6,574 nucleotides of DNA from an uncultured Collinsella sp. (GTDB taxonomy: Bacteria; Actinomycetota; Coriobacteriia; Coriobacteriales; Coriobacteriaceae): positions 1 to 6,574 of the forward strand of contig CABUUE010000086.1 of assembly GCA_902494685.1 (NCBI GenBank), in the 5' to 3' direction. The notes under the pieces are model-generated. The model was not told the origin of the DNA, did not search any database, and worked only from the letters and a program-made list of their open reading frames with translations. Position numbers and translations under genes: made by a program. Below are positions 1 to 4,867 of the stretch, in pieces. How positions within the stretch are numbered: position 1 is the first letter of the stretch; the number at the start of each line of letters is the position of its first letter.

Positions 1-36
1 ATGTCTCCAGTGGAATACCAGCGGCAATACGCTTGA
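1..36 (+). CDS. C-terminal end of an IS3-family-like transposase (partial)
   Basis: Only the last 11 residues and the TGA stop are inside the window; the frame reads MSPVEYQRQYA. The SPVEY(R/Q) signature close to the stop codon is typical of the C-terminus of OrfB (the DDE integrase-core transposase) of IS3-family elements, usually preceded by a leucine- or lysine-rich stretch that would lie off the left edge. The ATG at base 1 is an internal Met codon here, not a start. A probable right inverted repeat follows within about 80 bp, which supports the call. With so few residues the family assignment rests on pattern recall, and an intact upstream orf cannot be judged. Confidence 0.55.
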   Translation: MSPVEYQRQYA

Positions 37-118
37 GGATCCTTAAAAGAAAGTCCAGTTTATCCTTCCCACTCCAGTAGTCGCTATTTATTCAGTCCAA
101 GTTTCGGGGCGCAGTTCA
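1..118 (+). mobile_element. Right end of an IS3-family-like insertion sequence
   Basis: The transposase tail (1-36) is followed by about 80 bp of AT-richer sequence ending in AGTCCAAGTTTCGGGGCGCAGTTCA-like DNA (94-118). This resembles the right terminal repeats of IS3 elements, which commonly read GTCCAAC-TTT-GGGG-GCAGTTCA and end in CA. A shorter related string, AGTCCAGTTT, occurs at 52-61. The outer boundary at 118 and the target duplication are inferred, because the left end is outside the window. Confidence 0.45.
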
Positions 119-150
119 CTGTCCCCATCGTGGTGGTCGGGCGATCGGCA

Positions 151-191
151 TAGAAAAAGTCCCCGCCGGGCGTGTGCTCGACGGGGACTTT
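151..191 (-). terminator. Rho-independent terminator of the nfnA-nfnB unit
   Basis: AAAGTCCCCG (156-165) is complementary to CGGGGACTTT (182-191). Inside it a second stem (167-171 with 176-180) closes a GTGT loop, with one C·A mismatch between the two stems. Read on the minus strand, the stem runs into TTTTTCTATGCC. It starts about 29 nt past the nfnB stop, as expected for an intrinsic terminator. The T-rich tail is nearly identical to that of the glmU terminator. Confidence 0.85.
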
Positions 192-219
192 GCCGTTTGA
201 TGGCTAGCGTTGAGGGTGA

Positions 220-1629
220 TTACTCGCCCAGCAGGCTCTTGGTGATGGAAGCGGCGGCCTTCTTGCCGGCGCCCATCGCCAGAATGACCGTAGCGGCACC
301 GGTGACGATGTCGCCGCCGGCCCAGATGCGGGGATCGGTGGTCTGGCCGGTCTCCTCGTCGGCGATGATGTAGCCCCACTTGTTGAGCTCCATCTTGCCG
401 CCGATCTTCTTTGCGAAGGGGTTGGCGTTGGTACCGATAGCCGAGATTGCGACGTCGCAGGGAATCTCCTCGATGGCGCCCTCGATGGGCACCGGGCGAC
501 GACGGCCGGACTCGTCGGGCTCGCCGAGCTCCATCTTCTGGACCTTGACGGCGCACACGGAGCCGTCCTCGCCAGCGACAAACTCGAGCGGGGAAACGAG
601 CGGCAGAACCTCGACGCCCTCGGCCTTGGCATGGTGCAGCTCGGCGCGACGGCAGGGCATCTCGTCCTCGGTACGACGATAGGCGATGATGGCGTGCTCG
701 GCGCCCAGGCGCTTGGCGGTACGGACGGCGTCCATAGCCACGTTGCCGCCACCAAAGACGACGACGTTCTTGCCGTGCTTGGTGGGGGTGTCGTACTCGG
801 GGAACTTGTTGGCCTTCATCAGGTTCACGCGGGTGAGGTACTCGTTCGCGAAGAAGACGTTGGGCAGGTTCTCGCCGGGGACGTTGAGGAACTTGGGCAG
901 GCCAGCGCCGGTCGCCACGTAGATGGCGTCGAAGCCCTGCTCGAACAGCTCCTCGGCCGTGGCCATGTTGCCCACGACGGAGTTGTACTCAAACTTGACG
1001 CCCATGTCCTCCAGGCCGTCGATCTCGCGCTTGACGACTGCCTTGGGCAGACGGAACTCGGGGATGCCGTAGACCAGCACGCCGCCGCCGGTGAAGAAGG
1101 CCTCAAAGACGGTGACGTCAAAGCCGTTGCGGGCGAGCTCGCCGGCGCAGGTGATGCCGGACGGGCCAGAGCCGACGACGGCGACCTTCTTGCCGTTCTT
1201 GGGGGCCATCTTGGGCGTGGAGGCGAGCTCGGGGCGGTCACCCAGGAAGCGCTCGAGCTGGCCGATGGCCACGGGCTCGGATTTCTTACCACGGATGCAC
1301 TTGCCCTCGCACTGGTTCTCCTGCGGGCAGACACGGCCGCAGATGGCGGGAAGCATGGAGTCCTCGCGGATGGTATCGAGAGCGCCGCCGAAGTCCTTCT
1401 CGCGGATCTGCTCGATAAAGCGGGGGATGTTGATGTTGACGGGGCAGCCCTCAACACAGAACGGCTTCTTGCAGTTGAGGCAGCGCTCGGCCTCGGCCAG
1501 CGCCATCTCCTCGGTGAAGCCCTTGTCGACGGGGCGGAAGTCGCAGGCGCGCTCGGCAGCCGGCTCCTCGTTATCGGGGGTACGGGGCGACTTCATATCG
1601 GCAACGAAACGACCGTTAACTAGTGGCAT
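220..1629 (-). CDS. nfnB: NfnB-type large subunit: NADPH-binding Fe-S flavoprotein (GltD/'gltA' family)
   Basis: This 469-residue protein belongs to the glutamate-synthase small-subunit family. With its partner it probably forms cytoplasmic NfnAB, which reversibly couples NADH and reduced ferredoxin to NADP+ reduction by flavin-based electron bifurcation. The N-terminal Fe-S domain has C50-x2-C53-x4-C58-x3-C62 and C97-x3-C101-x5-C107-x3-C111, enough for two [4Fe-4S] clusters; E104 lies between the second-set cysteines, and a Glu ligand is known in this family. An FAD Rossmann motif GSGPSG follows (153-158), then a second dinucleotide motif GGGNVAMD (293-300) and the C-terminal GGDIVTGAATV flavin motif (438-448). 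The ATG overlaps the last 10 bp of nfnA, indicating translational coupling. Databases often label this family 'NADPH-dependent glutamate synthase'. No glutamate synthase large subunit is present here, and the adjacent NfnA-like gene argues for Nfn or a related sulfide dehydrogenase/ferredoxin:NADP+ reductase activity. Confidence 0.9.
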   Translation of the reverse strand: MPLVNGRFVADMKSPRTPDNEEPAAERACDFRPVDKGFTEEMALAEAERCLNCKKPFCVEGCPVNINIPRFIEQIREKDFGGALDTIREDSMLPAICGRVCPQENQCEGKCIRGKKSEPVAIGQLERFLGDRPELASTPKMAPKNGKKVAVVGSGPSGITCAGELARNGFDVTVFEAFFTGGGVLVYGIPEFRLPKAVVKREIDGLEDMGVKFEYNSVVGNMATAEELFEQGFDAIYVATGAGLPKFLNVPGENLPNVFFANEYLTRVNLMKANKFPEYDTPTKHGKNVVVFGGGNVAMDAVRTAKRLGAEHAIIAYRRTEDEMPCRRAELHHAKAEGVEVLPLVSPLEFVAGEDGSVCAVKVQKMELGEPDESGRRRPVPIEGAIEEIPCDVAISAIGTNANPFAKKIGGKMELNKWGYIIADEETGQTTDPRIWAGGDIVTGAATVILAMGAGKKAAASITKSLLGE

Positions 1630-2459
1630 GCGCAGCTCTTTTCCTCATAGGCCTTGAGGGACTCGCCCTCTTCGGAACGGTAAGCGGCCTGGCGGGCACG
1701 AAGGTCATCCCAGTCGACCAGGGTGGCATCGAAGTCGGGGCCGTCGACGCAAGCGAACTTGGTCACGCCGCCCACCTCGACGCGGCAGCAGCCGCACATA
1801 CCGGTGCCGTCAACCATGATGGGGTTGAGCGACGCGGTGATGGGGGTGTCGTACTTCTGGGCGGTGAGGGTCGAGAACTTCATCATCGGAACGGGGCCGA
1901 CGCAGAAGACCTGGCTCACGGCCTTGTCCTGCAGCAGGCGCTCCAGCGGAGCGGTTACAACGCCCTGCTCGCCGTAGGAACCGTCGTCGGTAGTGATGTG
2001 GATGTGGTCCTCGTCGAGGAGCTCGCGGAACTGGTCCTCCATGAGCAGGAGGTCCTTGGTGCGGGCGCCCATGATGGCGTGCACCTCGTGGCCGGTCTCG
2101 ACCAGGTGCTTGGCGACCGGGAAGGCAATTGCCAGGCCAACGCCGCCGCCAATGACGGCGCAGGGGCCCTCGGCCATCTCGGTGGGAACGCCCAGCGGGC
2201 CCACGACGTCGCGCAGCGACTCGCCGGCCTCGTAGGTGGAAAGCATTTCGGTGGTCTTGCCGATCACCATGAAGATGAACTCGACCCAGCCCTCGTCACC
2301 GTTCCAGCCGGCCAGGGTAAACGGGACACGCTCGCCCGTCTCGTTGGCGCGAACCATGAGGAACTGTCCAGCGTGCGCATGCTTGGCGATTGCAGGCGCC
2401 TCGATGCGGAACTTGAACACCTTCTCCGAGAACTGCGTCTTCTCCAGGATCTTATACAT
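1620..2459 (-). CDS. nfnA: NfnA-type small subunit: FAD/NAD-binding [2Fe-2S] oxidoreductase
   Basis: This 279-residue protein is of the sulfide/dihydroorotate dehydrogenase-like FAD/NAD-binding family, the NADH-side subunit of Nfn. In order it shows an N-terminal ferredoxin-reductase FAD domain with RVPFTLAG (44-51), an NAD-binding segment with VIGGGVGLA (102-110), and the late CVGPVPMM motif (186-193). A C-terminal [2Fe-2S] segment follows, with D217, C222, C225 and C237. One Asp plus three Cys is the unusual ligand set reported for NfnA, whereas PyrK-type DHOD subunits use four Cys. The protein ends in Cys-Ala-Cys-His, which I do not recognise as a family feature. The start is the ATG behind GAGAGGGG in a leader with a consensus -10 box. 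The nfnA-nfnB order and the 10-bp overlap match known nfn operons. The alternative, a sulfide dehydrogenase (SudB) role, cannot be excluded from sequence. Confidence 0.88.
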   Translation of the reverse strand: MYKILEKTQFSEKVFKFRIEAPAIAKHAHAGQFLMVRANETGERVPFTLAGWNGDEGWVEFIFMVIGKTTEMLSTYEAGESLRDVVGPLGVPTEMAEGPCAVIGGGVGLAIAFPVAKHLVETGHEVHAIMGARTKDLLLMEDQFRELLDEDHIHITTDDGSYGEQGVVTAPLERLLQDKAVSQVFCVGPVPMMKFSTLTAQKYDTPITASLNPIMVDGTGMCGCCRVEVGGVTKFACVDGPDFDATLVDWDDLRARQAAYRSEEGESLKAYEEKSCACH

Positions 2460-2488
2460 AGAACCCCTCTCTTGTTAGGGCCGCCGAA

Positions 2489-2502
2489 CCGTGCCTCCAC
2501 GG
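2489..2502 (-). other. Small perfect hairpin in the nfnA leader
   Basis: CCGTG, a four-base loop and CACGG form a 5-bp stem about 30 nt ahead of the nfnA start. On the transcript the loop reads GAGG, which resembles a Shine-Dalgarno core. Its role is unknown. It could be neutral, or a second structural element of the leader. Confidence 0.35.
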
Positions 2503-2525
2503 AAATGGACGGTAGCCCGAATAAA

Positions 2526-2560
2526 ACCGTACGCGCACAGGCGTTGTGCAGACATACGGT
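2526..2560 (-). promoter_or_regulatory. 5' leader hairpin followed by a T-rich run, possible attenuator of nfnAB
   Basis: On the minus strand ACCGTA (2560-2555) pairs with TACGGT (2531-2526), and GCAC pairs with GTGC inside (2549-2546 with 2538-2535). The sequence then continues TTTTATTC. The structure begins almost at the transcription start predicted from the TATAAT box. It could be an attenuator or early terminator, or simply a 5' stabilising stem. The base-pairing is seen directly; the function is inferred. Confidence 0.4.
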
Positions 2561-2564
2561 GCAA

Positions 2565-2570
2565 ATTATA
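2565..2570 (-). promoter_or_regulatory. -10 box of the nfnA-nfnB promoter
   Basis: The minus strand reads an exact TATAAT about 105 nt ahead of the nfnA start. No good -35 hexamer lies 16-18 bp upstream; GTGACA is a fair match but only 12 bp away. The box may depend on an activator or on an alternative sigma contact, which would fit a regulated redox enzyme. The predicted start is near 2558, leaving a leader of about 100 nt. Confidence 0.5.
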
Positions 2571-2649
2571 CCCTCATGGACATGTCACTTACGTGTGTCT
2601 TCGGCGGTTGGGAGCAGGGTTTATCCACTTTGGCCTTCCAAAGGGGGAG

Positions 2650-2815
2650 AGGTTTATTTTGGTCGGTTTTATCAGGTAAAACGGCAAATGGGGCCGACCT
2701 CGCACATCGGTGAGACCGGCCCCCATTGGAGCGCTGCATATGTATGGCGGCACAGGGTTTATTGCGGTGCGGCCGCTGCGGTGTTTCCGTATACAGAACC
2801 TGCCAAAATAAACCT
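2650..2815. repeat. Pair of 23-nt imperfect inverted repeats (AGGTTTATTTTGG core)
   Basis: AGGTTTATTTTGG at 2650-2662 is repeated exactly in inverse orientation at 2803-2815. Extended inward, the arms (2650-2672 and 2793-2815) match at 19 of 23 positions by my hand alignment. They enclose about 120 bp carrying the hairpin at 2687-2727. The layout could be a miniature element with terminal inverted repeats, a long RNA stem downstream of pth, or two copies of a protein-binding site. Confidence 0.5.
2687..2727 (-). terminator. Possible terminator hairpin downstream of pth
   Basis: AATGGGG-CCG (2687-2696) pairs with CGGCCCCCATT (2717-2727) with one bulged C. Further pairing inside extends the stem toward a small loop. 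On the minus strand the stem is followed by TTTGCCGTTTT, a broken T-run. It lies about 110 nt past the pth stop. Termination would be weaker than at the other sites in this window. Confidence 0.45.
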
Positions 2816-2833
2816 GTCTCTAAATAGTAGGTT

Positions 2834-3463
2834 CTAGTGCTTGCCGTTGGCGGAAGCGGCGCCGTTTACGTGATCGCGGGCGTAGATTACGCCGTGGACG
2901 ATGGCCAGACCGGCGGCATCTGCGGCGCGGGCGCAGGTGTCCTGGAAATCCTCGGCCTCGCGGGCGCGCAGCTGCTTAAGAACGTAGTCGGCGACGGCCA
3001 TCTTGCCGGGAGGGTTGCCGATGCCGGTGCGGATGCGGCTGAAGTCGCGGCTGCCCATCTTGTCGATGATGGAGCGCAGGCCGTTGTGACCGGCATGGCC
3101 TCCGCCCACCTTGACGCGTACGTCACCGGCGGGAATGTCGAGCTCGTCGTGGATGACGAGCAGCTCCTCGGTCTTGATCTTGTACTCGCGGCAGAGCTTG
3201 GAGATGGGCCCGCCCGAGGTGTTCATGTACGACTGCGGCTTGACCAGCACAATCTGGCGCTTACCGCCCTCTTCCTCGGGATCGTTGATGTTGATGAGCG
3301 CGACCTCGGCGCCGGCTTGGTTTTTCCAGTACGTGACGCCGGCCTGACGGGCCAGCTCGTCGATCGCCTTAAAGCCGGCGTTGTGGCGGGTCTCGGCATA
3401 TTCCTCGCCCGGGTTGCCAAGCCCGGCAACCATGCGAATCTTAAGCGGCTGTGCAGCTGCCAT
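2834..3463 (-). CDS. pth: Peptidyl-tRNA hydrolase (Pth)
   Basis: Pth cleaves the ester bond of peptidyl-tRNAs dropped by stalled ribosomes, releasing tRNA for reuse; it is normally essential in bacteria. Family hallmarks occur in order: GLGNPG (14-19, Asn17), RHNAGF with the catalytic His27, YMNTSG (79-84, Asn81), HDELD (105-109, Asp106), and GGGHAGHNGLRS (120-131, Asn127). These match the active-site and substrate-clamping residues of the Pth family. I chose the ATG at 3463, giving 209 residues, because GGAAGGA sits 5 nt ahead of it. An in-frame ATG 30 nt further upstream lacks such a site and would add ten unconserved residues. The protein is slightly longer than the usual ~190-195 residues, mostly through a C-terminal tail. 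prs lies 224 bp upstream across a long hairpin, so pth may need its own promoter; I could not identify one convincingly. Confidence 0.95.
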   Translation of the reverse strand: MAAAQPLKIRMVAGLGNPGEEYAETRHNAGFKAIDELARQAGVTYWKNQAGAEVALININDPEEEGGKRQIVLVKPQSYMNTSGGPISKLCREYKIKTEELLVIHDELDIPAGDVRVKVGGGHAGHNGLRSIIDKMGSRDFSRIRTGIGNPPGKMAVADYVLKQLRAREAEDFQDTCARAADAAGLAIVHGVIYARDHVNGAASANGKH

Positions 3464-3582
3464 ATTTGTCCTTCCGTTACACAAATAGTTCAATCAACGA
3501 CAAAGGCTACCACGCCCGCCGAAGGCGAGGCTTTGCTTCAGCGAAATCCCACCAGACAAAAGCGCGTCCGCGGCAGAGCGAG

Positions 3583-3658
3583 CCGTCGGAACAGAAGAAA
3601 CCCCCGCGCGACCTTTGCGAAGCAAGGGGGAGCGCGGGGGTTTCTTCTGTTCCGACGG
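3583..3658 (-). terminator. 27-bp perfect inverted repeat / terminator downstream of prs
   Basis: The arms at 3583-3609 and 3632-3658 are exact reverse complements over 27 nt. The 22-nt centre can fold further (CCTTTGC, GAA loop, GCAAGGG). The core CCCCCGCGC/GCGCGGGGG is followed on either strand by TTTCTTCT, so it could terminate in both directions. It begins 30 nt past the prs stop codon. The outer arm beyond the GC core is longer than termination needs. Confidence 0.8.
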
Positions 3659-3687
3659 CGATGCGCCGGGTTACAAGGACGATGCGA

Positions 3688-4674
3688 CTACAGCGCGAAG
3701 TCGCCGCCGACGAGCGTGGAGACGGGCTCCTCGTGGTAAACGGCGGAGATGGCCTGAGCGAACTCCTCGGCGACCGAGATGGTCTTGATCTTGCCGCCGA
3801 CCTCGACAGGAATGGCGTCGGTGACGAGGCACTCGACGATCGGGGCGTCGTTCAGACGCTCGATGGCCGGACCGGAGAAGATGCCGTGGGTGGCGCAGAC
3901 GTAGATGTCGCCAGCGCCCATAGCCTTGAGCTCCTTGACGTTGGCGCACAGGGTGCCAGCGGTGTCGATCATGTCGTCGTTGATGATGCAGGTCTTGCCC
4001 TTGATGTCACCGATGATGCCCATGACCTCGGCGGCGTTGTGGCGCGGACGGCCCTTGTGGGCGATGGCCAGGTCGCAGCCGAGCATGTCGGACAGCTTCT
4101 TGGCGGCCTTGGCGCGACCCACGTCGGGGGAGACGACAACCAGGTTGTCGGTGTCGAAGTGCATGTCGTTGTAGTACTGGCCAAACAGCGGCAGCGCGGA
4201 CAGGTGGTTAACCGGGATATCAAAGAAGCCCTGGATCTGGCCCTGGTGCAGGTCGAGGGTGATGATGCGATTGACGCCGGCGCGCTCGAGCAGGTTGGCG
4301 ACGAGGCGGGCGGTGATGGGCTCGCGCGGGCCGGCCTTGCGGTCCTGGCGGGCATAGCCGTAGTGGGTGATAACGGCGGTGATGGAGCGGGCGGATGCGC
4401 GCTTGGCAGCGTCGGTGGCGATGAGCAGCTCCATGAGCATGTCGTTGACGTTGCCGCCGGCCACGGACTGAATCAGGAAGACGTCGGCGCCGCGGACGGT
4501 CTCGTCGTAGCGGGCGTAAATCTCACCATTGGCGAACTGCTTTAGCGTAAGGCCCGAAAGCTCGACCCCAAGGTACTCAGCAATCTTCTGAGCGAGGGGA
4601 CGGTTGGAGGAACCGGAATACACGCGGATGGACTTGCGCATATTCTCCGACTTCTCGGGATCATTAATCGGCAT
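3688..4674 (-). CDS. prs: Ribose-phosphate pyrophosphokinase (PRPP synthetase)
   Basis: Prs transfers pyrophosphate from ATP to ribose-5-phosphate, giving PRPP for purine, pyrimidine, NAD, histidine and tryptophan synthesis in the cytoplasm. The 328-residue length is near the class I norm. Visible motifs are VNDMLMELL (76-84), the ATP-site GYARQDRK (106-113), DLHQGQIQGFF with metal-binding His143, the pyrophosphate-loop segment SPDVGRAKAA (182-191), and the PRPP signature DDMIDTAGT (233-241). The catalytic flexible loop reads HKGRPRHN (206-213), where classical enzymes have DKRRPRPN. The key Lys (207) and second Arg (209) remain, but the Asp and first Arg are replaced. The start at 4674 is backed by AAAGGAG about 7 nt upstream; MRKS at residue 12 is an alternative without equal support. 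It lies between glmU and pth, a common gene order. I see no frameshift, so the enzyme is probably active. Confidence 0.95.
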   Translation of the reverse strand: MPINDPEKSENMRKSIRVYSGSSNRPLAQKIAEYLGVELSGLTLKQFANGEIYARYDETVRGADVFLIQSVAGGNVNDMLMELLIATDAAKRASARSITAVITHYGYARQDRKAGPREPITARLVANLLERAGVNRIITLDLHQGQIQGFFDIPVNHLSALPLFGQYYNDMHFDTDNLVVVSPDVGRAKAAKKLSDMLGCDLAIAHKGRPRHNAAEVMGIIGDIKGKTCIINDDMIDTAGTLCANVKELKAMGAGDIYVCATHGIFSGPAIERLNDAPIVECLVTDAIPVEVGGKIKTISVAEEFAQAISAVYHEEPVSTLVGGDFAL

Positions 4675-4720
4675 TACCCTTCTCCTTTATATATCGAATG
4701 CCATATAGATGCCTTTTTGC

Positions 4721-4726
4721 ATTGTA
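4721..4726 (-). promoter_or_regulatory. Candidate -10 box for prs
   Basis: The minus strand reads TACAAT (five of six consensus bases) about 47 nt before the prs start, with a short leader carrying the AAAGGAG site. No good -35 hexamer lies at 16-18 bp. A TTGACG occurs further up (4768-4773) but lacks a matching -10 box at normal spacing. A promoter somewhere here is expected because a strong terminator separates glmU from prs. Confidence 0.35.
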
Positions 4727-4814
4727 ACCGCGCGACGGGGTTTATCGAGTCTTGATAACGTCTTTACCGTCAACGGACACGAACCGACCACTCATCCGGC
4801 CGCGCAGGTCAGCA

Positions 4815-4850
4815 TAGAAAAAGGAGCCGTCCCCACGGAAGCGGCTCCTT
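4815..4850 (-). terminator. Rho-independent terminator of glmU
   Basis: AAGGAGCCG (4821-4829) and CGGCTCCTT (4842-4850) form a perfect 9-bp stem. Inside it TTCC/GGGA pairing leaves a three-base loop. On the minus strand the stem runs into TTTTTCTATGC. It begins 17 nt past the glmU stop and would uncouple glmU from prs. Confidence 0.88.
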
Positions 4851-4867
4851 AGATGCTTGGTAAAACG

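Larger units (their letters stand above)
2460..2833. other. Gene-free region between pth and nfnA
   Basis: I see no credible gene in these 374 bp. From the nfnA side upward the region holds the nfn leader with two small hairpins (2489-2502 and 2526-2560), a TATAAT box (2565-2570, minus strand), a G+C-rich hairpin (2687-2727) that may terminate pth, and a 23-nt imperfect inverted repeat (2650-2672 with 2793-2815). The heptamer GGTTTAT occurs exactly at 2618-2624, 2651-2657 and 2756-2762 on the plus strand and at 2808-2814 on the minus strand. Base composition is visibly more AT-rich than the flanking genes. Confidence 0.7.

Noticed and set aside
631..1623. A 330-codon plus-strand frame opposite nfnB
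   Set aside because: The opposite strand encodes a protein with all expected cofactor motifs. This frame reads as Ala/Gly/Leu/Val-rich shadow sequence.
2460..2833. A riboswitch or small RNA gene in the pth-nfnA interval
   Set aside because: I could not match the hairpins to a known riboswitch class. They are reported as leader structure and repeats only.
1623..2837. A 404-codon plus-strand frame opposite nfnA running into the intergenic region
   Set aside because: It is an antisense shadow of nfnA with low-complexity composition, no ribosome-binding site and no recognisable domain.
3464..3493. A ten-residue N-terminal extension of Pth
   Set aside because: The extension would contain the GGAAGGA ribosome-binding site used by the ATG at 3463, and family members start close to the GLGNPG motif.
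3512..3529. A small GC-rich hairpin in the pth leader (GCC-C-GCC, GAA loop, GGC-GA-GGC)
   Set aside because: It has only two 3-bp stems split by an internal loop and no T-run, which is weak in GC-rich DNA. I would not call it a riboswitch or terminator.
3451..4545. A 364-codon plus-strand frame opposite prs
   Set aside because: It is a shadow of prs that also crosses the long inverted repeat; no domain is visible.
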